Below are positions 49,817-62,198 of a stretch of DNA of 64,000 nucleotides, piece by piece. Below the pieces are notes generated by a model. The model did not search any database. It worked only from the letters and a program-made list of their open reading frames with translations, and was not told the DNA's origin. The stretch's first letter is position 1. Each line of letters opens with the position of its first letter. The stretch is from Lactifluus volemus (taxonomy: Eukaryota; Basidiomycota; Agaricomycetes; Russulales; Russulaceae), in contig WTXI01000006.1 of NCBI GenBank assembly GCA_022376515.1, positions 186,001-250,000 of the forward strand. The letters are read 5' to 3'. The translations under genes were made by a program, and so were the position numbers.

Positions 49817-50488
49817 TTATGAGTCTGAGCTACACCCACGACAGCCTGTCCAGTGCAAACCGTCAGACCAGTCTACAGGTCACAAGAGGTAGGACGTACC
49901 ACAGTGTACGCACTCGACCACAGTTCCAGCACGCAGCTGCGCCTTGGGAACGCGACAAATGCATGTTGAACCCTGATAGTTCATGTCCTGTTGTTGTACA
50001 GCCTGAATGAGGATGCAGGGCGAGGCAGAAATGATCGATACTCACCTTCGTTTGTATACATCGAAGACAACAAAGCTTTTCGTATCCTGTTTTCTTCCAC
50101 TTGGCAATCAAACTGCAAGTTGGTGATCAGTGACTGGTCAAGACAGAAGGCAGATTCTCTTGGACTTGCTTTATGTCTGCGTATTTCTCTTTCAAGAGCC
50201 AATCGTAAAGTTCCCTGCTAATTGCTTCCCGCTTATAATAGAGCTCATAAATGTATCTTGAACGAGCATGCGATATCCGCATGATAGGCCATAGGGATTC
50301 AGACTTGCGCTTGCCTTCATGCGATTCATTCTCAGCATCGCGCATCTTCCTCCCATAGTCATCAAGAATCTTGAAAAGGGGGCATGTCAGCATAGGGTGT
50401 TATTTGTATGCGATACTATACCAACAGGCTCAATTTCCTCGAAACCTTCGGGAGCTTTCTTAGTTCGACTAGTCTTAATTTTTGGCAT
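49817..50488 (-). CDS. BUD31: Pre-mRNA splicing factor BUD31/G10
   Basis: BUD31 (G10) is a zinc-binding component of the spliceosomal NineTeen-associated machinery, in the nucleus. The start at 50488 gives [20 protein letters not shown], the invariant N-terminus. Then come [97 protein letters not shown] and the Cys-rich [17 protein letters not shown] with the stop at 49817-49819. All exons join without frame breaks. The intron at 50113-50169 uses a perfect GC donor (GCAAGT), giving YADINLIAKW. Near-invariant sequence over eukaryotes makes this firm. Divergent from the HVA22-like gene with a 201 bp gap. Confidence 0.96.
50113..50169 (-). other. GC-AG intron in BUD31
   Basis: The 57 nt intron begins GCAAGTCC and ends TTGCAG. 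It is the only join here that retains the conserved YAD-x-NLIAKW reading, and the donor fits the known GC-AG consensus (AAA|GCAAGT). Confidence 0.85.
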
Positions 50489-50689
50489 GGGTGGAGAGGG
50501 AAAGGTGACCGCGTCCGAGTACGATTACGGCACGTGGACCCCCACCGCCCAAGTTCAACATTTGCAACGAGGCGTCGTCCCCTCTTTTGACATAAAAAGC
50601 CTCTCTTTCCTTCGAACTCAACCTCACTTTCAATCCTTCTCATCTCGTAAAACACCGCCTCTCCATCAGGGCGCTCATTTCCCCCCACC

Positions 50690-52694
50690 ATGGGCATTGT
50701 TGTCCTTGTTCTACGCTGCTATCTCGTCTTCCAGAATGTCTTCATCACATTCAAAACTCTCAAGCTCCCCCCGCCCTCATCTCGAAACAATGGTCAGCCA
50801 AGTGTTCGAGCTCTCACGCAGAGAAAGCGCGATATGAAAGGCTGCATGGCGATTTGGGTCGTTTGGGTGAGTCGTGTGCTCCTTTCTGTTCGGGACCAAT
50901 TCTGAGGCGCTTGCTCAAGTGCTGCCTGGCTCTTTATGAATCACTCGTGGAGAAGATAGTTTGGATCTTCATCCCATTTTACGATGAACTCAAGTCTGTT
51001 GTCCTCATTTTTCTCATTTTATCACGCGCCAGGGTCGGTACCATTTCCCCACAACATGCTTCCCCCTTGACTGTATTTGCCAGAGTGCCGAGCCCATTTA
51101 TCTCCATGTCATCCGACCTGTTCTCAAACCCTACGTGTCAACTCTCGATGCCATCCTCAACTTCATTCACAACCTTGGCGACTTCACGCTCTTGGTTCTT
51201 TCTCTCCCTTTCAGTACAGCGATCTCATGGTGGTACGGACCACCAACAGATGAAGACCAGGCTGGCCTAACGGAGGCAGATTCGGAAAGCGTCAGAAGTT
51301 ATGGGGATGAGCAACCTGCTGTGTTCCAAAAGCGCTCGGAACATCTCAATTACCGTACTATTCGGAATTCCTCAACATCTGTGGACGCGTCATGTCCGGC
51401 AGAGCACACCTATCCCCATGGGGTATCCAATAATTCTTCAGAGACACTGCAGTCGCGATTTTATGCTGCTCCGAATGCGTCACAAAACCACCGGATTTGG
51501 TATCCCCCTCCTTCATCACTTGAGGTCCCTGATGAAGATCGAGTTGATAACCCCGTAAACATCCCTCCGATTGCCATGCCAGAGCCTTGTATCCCTTCGA
51601 TTGGTATCGATGATTGGCGGACATACCCTGCATTCCCTTCTGCGTACCCTCCAACACCCGTGCGTCCATCACAGATTAACATGCCCGAGCCAGTTCACCC
51701 TTCCCAATTCGGTGTCATTCATGAAGAGGGTACTGGAGCAACTGTCCCGAACAATGACCAGACTGACGGAGCCCAGCAGGGTTTTTGGCGGTCGCTCCTG
51801 CCGCCGTGTGAGCCTTCGAACCCTGGCTCCACTGGTGGCTTGAGCGACGAGAGTAAAAACCCTGGGGTTCAAATTCAAGAAACTCGTTATGTCACTTCAA
51901 GCGACAGCGACGAAGACATGGATGATTACGAAACTGAGGAGGATTCGTTCGACGTTACTTTCCGGACCCCTCAGCACCGACGTATTCTTCGAGCTGTGCC
52001 TATGGGTCGTGAAGTTTCCAACATTTCCATTGTAACGGAAGCTACCGTAGCATCTTCAGTACCCAGTGAGGCGACCGGGTTAACCACAGATCACCACGCA
52101 TCATCTTTGCGCACTGGTACTGTCACAATGTCACGCAGCGCCTCAATGGCAACATCGAGTGCCGCGGGGATGAAGAGACCTCTCCCTCACTACAAGATAG
52201 GTGTCCGGCCCCGTATGAGGGTGGTGGATAACAGAAATCCAAGGAAGTTGGCACCGATTAGAGGCACTAAACATTTCACGGCTGTTCCTAGGCCTACCTC
52301 TCCTAAGCCTGGACGTGGTGACCCAGTATCCGAGGACACGCTTGACGATGAAGATCTAAAAGACGCAAAGGGTGCCCCACTGACTCGGAAGAGACGACGG
52401 GTGGCCGTCACGCCGAGGACGAGGCACACGATAGCGTCTCGACCTGTTGGGCGCGGTGCACGGGATGTATCTCAATCTCAATCTTTGGAATCCACTGGCA
52501 GACCTGGTCAAGATGGCAAAAAGGCACGCGTTGCCAGATTGCCGGTAGCCACGAAGACTTCTCTGCGGAATTCTAGAGTTAATCCCCGCGCAACCACGGG
52601 AGCAGGCTCTTCAGGATCTACTGTTTCCCCCCGCAAAGCCCATCAAATAGTGAAACCTGGGAAATTGAGGGCTGATGCCCCTTTTCGGGCATGA
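50690..52694 (+). CDS. TB2/DP1/HVA22 (Yop1/REEP) membrane protein with long disordered tail
   Basis: TB2/DP1/HVA22 proteins insert hairpins into the ER membrane and curve it into tubules. The ATG at 50690 starts MGIVVLVLRCYLVFQNVFIT, the first membrane segment, followed by FKTLKLP and KRDMKGCMAIWVVW. The diagnostic block CCLALYESLVEKIVWIFIPF-YDELKSVVLIFLILSRARSA continues into EPIYLHVIRPVLKPYVSTLD. Two introns (one donor at TGG|GTGAGT, one at AGG|GTCGGT) join in frame. After this about 130-residue domain comes a tail of some 450 residues, Ser/Pro-rich with acidic patches (SDSDEDMDDYETEEDSFD) and basic clusters (TRKRRRVAVTPRTR), ending APFRA at 52694. The tail has no recognised domain and is far longer than in yeast Yop1. 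Confidence 0.9.
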
Positions 52695-53599
52695 CTTTCC
52701 GCTATTTCTCAGAGATGCTTAGACTTTCTTACCATATATTGTAAAATATCGCTGTCTCATTGCATTTATTTCTTCGACAGTTCAGTGCACGATTATATAT
52801 ATTGACGCATGATGTTGTTTCGCGTTTCGCGTGGCCCTTGACTCCGTCGCATCGGGAAAAGTCGGGAAACAAACCCGATTCGAGGCGGTAACATCAAAGG
52901 CGGTGATGACTACTAGATATTTTGATAATATTTTGCGTGCTGTAACTGTTATTTCACCACCCCTCGAACCGGGTGACGTCAGCAACACGACGGGGCGGTC
53001 ATCTCGGCAAGCCGTGTACTCTCACCGTGCGACGTTGAAACAGGCGCAATCTGTTGTCTCGTTCAAGTCTGCAAGACTACACAATTAATACCTCCAACTT
53101 ACTACACAGACGATCAATGCCTCTTGACTAGCTTTTGTTTTCGTGGCAACTGAATGAACCCTGCTACGAATAGCTCGTCGTCATGAATTGGGTGATCAAT
53201 GGCATTGGCTTTGTTCCCAATCTGGACCTTTTTCCCCCGACGGCAGACCTACCACGCTCAAAGCGCCACCTTGTACATTGATTGTTCACGTTCTTGGTTG
53301 CAGGTCTGTGCCAGTCCTGTGCACCACCCCACATTGTTGTTAGTCTGCAGTGTTCCCCGCCCTTGTCCGATCATCTGATGTTGGCTGCTTGTATGGTGTA
53401 ACACTTCTTGTCGCTGCTTTGACCTTATTTATTTACACTCGGAGTGTATCAACTCAACGGGCGCTATGGTTGTCCTGCAGTCTTGCATCACCACGACGTC
53501 TGGAGTCTGGTTTGCTACAAAAGACCCCGCCCGGAGGACAACTATGGTTCGTCAATCGCATCTGACCTAGCTCCCTCGAAACACGGTCCATACTACGAT
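52695..53599. other. Intergenic region
   Basis: No gene was recognised in these 905 bp. The open frame at 52831-53088 has no protein-like features. An intron-containing leader of the next gene could begin here. Confidence 0.4.
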
Positions 53600-54086
53600 A
53601 TGCAGCGCGCTTCTAAGAACAACTCGAGGAAAGCGACGGTATGTGCCAGCTATGAAGCTGTGGCGATGGTGTATTCACAAATCAGTTGCAGAGCGCAGGC
53701 GCACAATCGCAGCTCGAAGCGTTTTGCAGTGCGTTTCGAACAGTCCCATCATTAAATCACTCCTGGGCAGCACCGCTCGTTGCACCTCCTGGATCAAGTC
53801 CCGTCATGGAGCCAACAGCGTACAAGTTTGCATCTAGGGCCCTGTAGTTCGGCGTTCTCCAACCGCCAAGGCTTCCACCACTAAGCAATCAAGACCAAAT
53901 TCCCACCAGTTGTCACCCCCGTCTGCAGTCAGAAAGCTGCCATCATCGTCACCATCACCTGCTTACCATCCTTCCGCACGACCAGGCTTCGAGCCGTTAG
54001 TTCCTCTTCAATACGATGAGTTCTTGGCCTCTTTTCAGCACCGCATAGATGGAATGACTGGACAAAGGGGCGGATGGGGCTTTTAG
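53600..54086 (+). CDS. Small Ser/Pro-rich protein, unrecognised
   Basis: I do not recognise this gene. The ATG at 53600 gives MQRASKNNSRKAT, then a GT-AG intron (GTATGTGCC...AATCAG), then LQSAGAQSQLEAFCSAFRTV and SWAAPLVAPPGSSPVMEPT. After an apparent single-base loss near 53836-53842 the frame continues VVRRSPTAKASTTKQSRPNS and ends EFLASFQHRIDGMTGQRGGW-GF with the stop at 54084-54086. About 150 residues in all. The composition is disordered except for the last 25 residues, which look helical. It follows the HVA22-like gene on the same strand. It may be a small regulatory or lineage-specific protein; earlier exons could exist upstream. Confidence 0.5.
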
Positions 54087-54561
54087 ATGGGTTTTTCTCT
54101 TCATCAGAACATTCACGTTGTCACGAGTCGTGATTATGTATTACTAGATGTCGTCCCTGTATACTGTTTTTGTTATATACTGTATCCTCCAGCTGTTTCA
54201 ATATAGGTTATGTACTTGTGCATTACGTAACGCCGAGTAAGTCGAGTCGGGTCATTTGAGCGTTGGAGCTGCACTCGGACCTCGTCCGTCCAGTCGGACG
54301 ACAACACGAGCACAGAGGGGAGGTGGTCCTACAAGCCTTGGGGATACAACAATCAACAGATTTTAGGAGGCCACCATGGTAAGTCGTCTAATTGTGATTT
54401 ATACTTATTGGCGCCGTAAGCAGGGGTAGAGAGGAGGTCCTCGGGAGAGATTTAGCCAGTCTGGCACCACGTGTTGATCAATGGTGCTATCTTGCACTCG
54501 ACTCCCTTGCGCCGCACATCGGCCTTCCTAACTGCTCCTCCCCTCTATCCTGTCTCGTGCC
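54087..54561. other. 5' flank and leader of the GCK-III kinase gene
   Basis: No gene was recognised here. At 54376 an ATG in a good context (GCCACCATG) is followed at once by a consensus donor GTAAGT; this may mark a 5' leader intron or an ATG-only first exon. Pyrimidine-rich DNA precedes the kinase start. Confidence 0.4.
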
Positions 54562-56916
<2,355 letters not shown>

Positions 56917-58041
56917 AACGCCACGAGTTCTTCGTCCGGTCTCACCCAAACATAATATAACCTTCCTTGGGCGTACCATCACCCTCATTGCTTGCAGGTT
57001 CCACAACTTCGCTACACGCCACACAACGCCTCACAACGCCTACGCCACTTCCCAGCTAACTCTCTTTCCGCCTTAACACCCCTTTCTGGTCCAAGCGTGG
57101 GCCACCGTTCCCTGTTTTGTTTCAGATTAGTTAGAACTGCTTGCCTTGCGTTTTCCAGGCGGACGATTTCACTCGATCATTCATCCTGCGATCTTCCCTT
57201 TTCCTTTCATTCAATCCAGAGAGCCCCTTGACCTGACTTTTGATACTAATGTACGCGTCCCTTTCCCTATTCCTCTGCGCCGCAGCCCCATCATTTTCCG
57301 CTTCACCTGTTCTTTCTACGTTTGAGCGAGCCCATCGCATTCCCTTAAACCCTTCTTGCGTGCGCGTAGTCCATGCATTGTTACTGATTTTGTGTTACGA
57401 TCTTTACGAAACAGACATGAAGAGATAGTTGGAACGGACAGTCGCCCTTTTGTAGGATTCCCCCAATTAAGTTAATACAGTATCGAGATTGACGATTTCA
57501 TTTTTGGACCAGTTCGAACAGTATCACGTAATGATTATCATGGAAGTGGCATTCTTTCGGTAGCTGTAGCATACAGGACGAACATGCGCAGGCGTGATTG
57601 GTGGACGGTAGACAACACGATATAGCCGCCAAAAAATTGTTAGACGTGGGTATGACAGGATACTCTAGTCGCTTTCGGAGTAAATGAAGTACAGTAGTGT
57701 ATAAACAGTATGAGTGACATCCGTATTAAAATTACCGAACGTGTGTATGTTCAAATGTTCAAAGTCCGTGAGTGATAGGTCCGTAAAGTTCATGTCAATG
57801 TCCGGAAAAACGTGAAAAAAGAAACGTGAAAGTCCTGAAAATGAAATGGGTAATCTTGTATCCTATCACGGTCAACGTGTGGTCTCAGCCAGAATCCGAT
57901 TCGTCAATCGTAACGTAACCTCTCTCTTCCCACGTTTACGCGACGCGACTTGACTGGAAGAATGATCTACGACTCCAATTGAACAAGGCTGAGGAAATGG
58001 TTACGTGACAGTCGTTTTTGGGGGACAACACGTGCGTGCGG
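56917..58041. other. Convergent intergenic region, 1.1 kb
   Basis: The 3' flanks of the kinase and of the first chitin deacetylase meet here. Short repeats of AACGTGA and GTCCGT occur around 57765-57835. No gene was recognised. Confidence 0.45.
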
Positions 58042-59594
58042 CTAAATCAGGCAGCGACTGAACAGCAGTGTGAGCAGCACAGATAACGAGAACGTCGTCG
58101 ATCGAGGCAAGGATAATGTCGTAGCTGCATTATTCTTATTCTTATTGTTGGGGAGTGCGCTAGCCGTGCCGCCGGTTCTGGTCTTAGCGCTGGAGGTAGT
58201 GGTATCTGGCGTCGGTGTGCTCGAGGTCGTCGACGTGCTCGACGTGAGTCCTGCTCCGCCATCACCACCAGCTGTAAGGGGTACGAGTGTAGGTGGACTC
58301 GTCGCATCCTTGGCATTCTGATACGGTTCTGCACCGTTCAACTGAGCCACAGATCTAAGCTCCCAGTTGTTCTGTTTCATTAGTGGGAACGCCGTCATAA
58401 AGGCCTGTACCGTAGCGGCATTCAGTTCATGCTCCAAAATAATCAAGCCAGGTGTCTGAGGACCTGGCGTACGGTTAAGAATGCTCAAGACTATGATGAG
58501 AAGGAGAACGACGGTACCAGACAACCAACGTTGGAAGTTGTTTTGGACCACTTGGGGGTTGGCACCTCCTTGGCCACCAAGATACCAGTCACCAGAGCTG
58601 TGGTTTCGAAGAGATTTATGTGTAGACAGAACGAAGGAAGTAGTGTACGCACTCGCGATTCCAAACGACGGTCGTCAGACCGAATACCGCGTTGGCGATG
58701 GCGTTCACGCGTACATCAACGTCACCAAATGGAGGGCGCCAAAACCGGGCAAGCCTGCCTCCGGTAGAGTCATAGATTACTTGCAGCGTCCAACCAAGCT
58801 GAGCAACGATGTCGGCGTTGGACAACGTGGTCATAAAAGGATGAGTCCAGGTATGCACTGCGATATCATCCTGATTGGTCTGGAAGGCGGTGTTGAATTC
58901 GTTCCAGTTCCGGACAATATTTAAACCGATGTAAAAGTGCGTTGCCTTGACTTGATTCTGCTGCAGGAAGGTAAGGAGGTTACCGGATGCCTATAAGAAA
59001 TGTATACAGACACGAAATCAGAACTCGCTAGAGCTTACAGTAGAAAAAATGGACATGGAACATGGATCGGGGGACGGTGTTAAAGCGTAACTTACTGGAA
59101 GGGGCCCATCATCAAAGCCAAGACCTATGACACCGGGAGGCGCATCCCATATCTGACCGGGGATACGACAACCGTACGCGCCAGAGCAGACATCAGGACT
59201 GGTTGGGTTTAGATTATTATAGGTAGGAAGGTACGTCTGAGTGTTTAACACGGATGGAGGGATGTTGGGAATTTTGCCGGCTTGCACTGCATTGTTGAGG
59301 GCATCCATCCAGCTTTGCGGCATGGCATTCGCATTCGGGGTCCCGGCGGGATATGCAGCAGTCCAGGCGGCGAACCTACTTGCGGAAAGGCTGCAGTAGC
59401 TGCGGCCTGGCGCTTAAAGAGACTGTGAACAGCGTGTCCGTCATCGTGATACCAACGATCTGGAAGAAGGCCTTGAGATACATGGTCGTGGGCATGAAAA
59501 TCGTGAGAGGGAAGGGCGGCAGAGTAACAGAACATATGAGGGAGACCAGGATAAGACTACGAGCGAGACCTGCCTGAGCAAAGGAGGAGAACAT
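58042..59594 (-). CDS. Chitin deacetylase, GPI-anchored (CE4), copy 1
   Basis: CE4 polysaccharide deacetylases convert chitin to chitosan in the fungal cell wall. The ATG at 59594 starts a signal peptide (MFSSFAQAGLARSLILVSLI). A pro-region has HDFHAHDHVSQGLLPDRWYH and VHSLFKRQ, then MPQSWMDALNNAVQAGKIPN. Catalytic motifs are GLGFDDGPLP (motif 1, catalytic Asp and metal Asp), AVHTWTHPFMTTLS (motif 2, metal His pair) and RFWRPPFGDVDVRV (motif 3), then GLTTVVWN and LIILEHELN. The C-terminus is Ser/Thr-rich (TSSTSTTSSTPTPDTTTSS) with a final hydrophobic stretch (SLSVLLTLLFSRCLI), a typical GPI signal. Single-base losses appear near 59525 (before ALPSHDF) and near 59368 (before AWTAAYP). Paired in tandem with a paralog at 60389. 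Confidence 0.9.
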
Positions 59595-60388
59595 ATTGGA
59601 CTGGTGATGGGCCAGCATGGTCGGCACGAGGAATTGAACACCTTTTAATTGGCAGAGGCTCGAGAATAGTAGAATAAATGCTTGGGCGTCATCACGTGGA
59701 CCACGACAGGTTCTCGACAGCGCTGTACTCACCGCTGAGCGCTCAGGCCGCCAGGCTAACGTTACTCAGCGCCTCATCTGTCACGTCATGATGGCGGGGC
59801 CCGTCTTTGTACCTCATAATTTCATACATTTTTTGGCTTTTGGTGGGAAGGTCCTCTTTGTTTCGGTTCATGTAGCCGTAGGCTGCGGCTAACTGAGCCT
59901 AGCGCGCGATCAGATAGCGGACATTGTGCGCATAAGATCACGAGAGTGTGCCTCTTTAAGGCCGAGGATAGGTATCTATCGCCCATTCAACCTCATAAGT
60001 GGTTGATTTGAGGCAACGTTGAGGGAGATGCGTGAGTTGAGAGAGATCCGAGACAGATTCTCGCTAACGGCTTTTAACTTGCACCGTGAACCACGCGGCG
60101 TTTCATTTTCATTGTGGATGGTGTTGTCACGTGCTGGGTCCTCGCAGGCCCGTGCTTGACGTGAAACACTGAAGATCTGATATGGCTAGAAAGAAAAGTG
60201 ACAGAAGTGGTCCGTCCATTGTGTCTTACTAACTAACAACAGCCGTATAGGGGAACCCACGCTTTGTTCAGTCTCTGTGTACAGTCCGAATGTAATATTT
60301 CTTACTCAAATAAACCGAGTTAAACAAAGCAAAGACCATGTCCTAAAAGGATAGGATAGCGATGAACAATAGAAAGTGCAACGACGAC
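59595..60388. other. Intergenic region between tandem chitin deacetylase genes
   Basis: This region holds the copy 1 promoter and the copy 2 3' flank. I see no gene, RNA or transposon remnant that would explain the duplication. Confidence 0.45.
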
Positions 60389-62029
60389 TTAAAGGTGCAA
60401 CGCAGTGAAGCCTGCGAGTAGAGTCATAGCATCACTCCGAGCACTGGAAGGTGTTGAGCTAGCCCCATTTTTTCTGATCGAGCCATTCGGACCCGCAGTG
60501 CTGCTTGCCAAACTCGAGGTCCAGTGGTTCGTCGTTGAAGATGAAATGATCGATGAATTGGATACGACAGCGTTTCCAGAACCTGTCGTACCGGGGAAGG
60601 GTATGAGGCGTCTTCGTCTCCTAGGATGTCAGCAGCTGTGACAGATCCACTTGTCCCTTGTGCATTTTGATATGGCGGTCCGATCCATCCAGTTCCGCAA
60701 CGGAGACCAACTTCCAGTCATTGGCAACCATCAAATGGTAATGGTCCATAAAGATTTGAACGGTCTCATCTGTGAGTTCGTGCTCTAGGATGACCAGACC
60801 AGGCGATTTGGGCCTTACGGCAGAAAATGAGAACCACCCGCAACTAATGATAAATGTAACTACCGGTAAGCCATGCTTGCATATTGTTGTGAATTTGACT
60901 GGTGTCGTTCCATTCGCACTCAGAGTCCAATCCTCGGTGCTATGTAAAAAGTGAAGTTATTGGCCCAACGGAGAATGACAGTGGAAATAAAGTAGGTGCT
61001 CACTCATGATTCCAAATGATAGTTGTCAAGCCAAGAACTTCTTTCGCGATCGCGGACACGCGAGCATCGGTATCACCGTAAGGTGGCCTCCAAAATCTTG
61101 GCACGCGCCCACCTGTAGAGTTATGGATGAGTTCCATAGTCCAAGCGAGCTGCGCAACGACGTCGTCGTTTGAGAGCGTTGTCATATGAGGGTGGGTCCA
61201 AGTATGCACGGCAATGTCGTCTTGATTGACGTTAAATGCGGTCAAAAACTGTTTTGAGTACCTGATAATGTTAAGCCCGATGACAAAGTGTGTCACTTTT
61301 TGGTTATTCGTACGACAAAAGTCATACAACCTGTTGACGCCTGCAAACAGGAATCGAGAGATTATTAAAGTGCGCAAGAACGTGGTTTATGATTGGACAT
61401 GACCAAGTCGCAACATGGCATTCATAGTCAATGTAGGCCGCGGTCAGGGGGTGGTAGACGCGTAAACGCAGAGTATGGATGGGAAGGTACACACTCACCG
61501 GCAGGGGCCCATCATCAAAGCTGACACCAATGACACCATCAGGAGCGTCCCAAATGTCGCCCTCGATCTTACATTTATACGTCGCGGAGCAGACTTGGTC
61601 CGAGGTAGGATCAAAGCCGGGCGGATATGCAGGAGTTCCATTATTGGGGGCAGAAGAGATGGGCACGCTGGGAATCTTCCCCGCTTGAACGGCAGAGTTG
61701 AGCGCGTCTTTCCAAGCTTGTGGCATCGTTCCTGCGTCAGGGGTGCCCGCAGGATACGCGGCGGCCCAAGCTACAGTGTAGTGGTTGGAAAGGAAGGGTT
61801 CAGTGAGACGGGATCAAAAACACTTACTGGGTGACCCAAATGTTGGATAGTTGGTTCCCGTAGACAAGCCAGTTCCGTTTTGTCTGCGGAACAATGCATG
61901 AACACGATGGCCTGGGGGATGGAACCAAGTACGTGGAGGGGACGAGCGAAAGGGATGCGAATGAGGAAGGGCAAACCCAGTGCAGGCCAAGAGGGGAAGA
62001 GCTAGGAGAGCTAAGGAGGGGAAAGGCAT
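60389..62029 (-). CDS. Chitin deacetylase, GPI-anchored (CE4), copy 2
   Basis: This paralog of the gene at 58042 lies on the same strand. The ATG at 62029 gives signal peptide MPFPSLALLALPLLACTGFA, then a pro-region HRVHALFRRQ and MPQAWKDALNSAVQAGKIPS, parallel to copy 1. Motifs: GVSFDDGPLP, AVHTWTHPHMTTLS and RFWRPPYGDTDARV, then GLTTIIWN and LVILEHELTDETVQIFMDHY. The C-terminal Ser/Thr/Asn-rich part with TLLAGFTALHL, read in another frame, ends at 60389-60391 and fits a GPI signal; one or more frame breaks lie between about 60560 and 60660. Compared with copy 1, motif 1 has SFDDGP rather than GFDDGP, the more usual form. Several introns are shared in position with copy 1, consistent with tandem duplication. 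Confidence 0.9.
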
Positions 62030-62198
62030 TAAGATTAGTTTCAGAAATAAGAAAGAAAGGTGGTAAGTGAATGAGAAGTCGCAGGGTTACCTATTTCAAG
62101 TAACCTAGTGTACGTTTCAGTGTGAATCCCGATCGTGTACTCAATCTATTCGATCAGAACGAAAAAAAAAATACATATTCAATTGGGTGTCGAATGCC

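Noticed and set aside
52831..53088. 85-codon open frame after the HVA22-like gene
   Set aside because: Composition is not protein-like, there is no start context or splice support, and it contains no recognisable motif.
57765..57835. Repeated AACGTGA and GTCCGT words suggesting a repeat array or RNA gene
   Set aside because: Copies are few, irregularly spaced and imperfect; no structure results.
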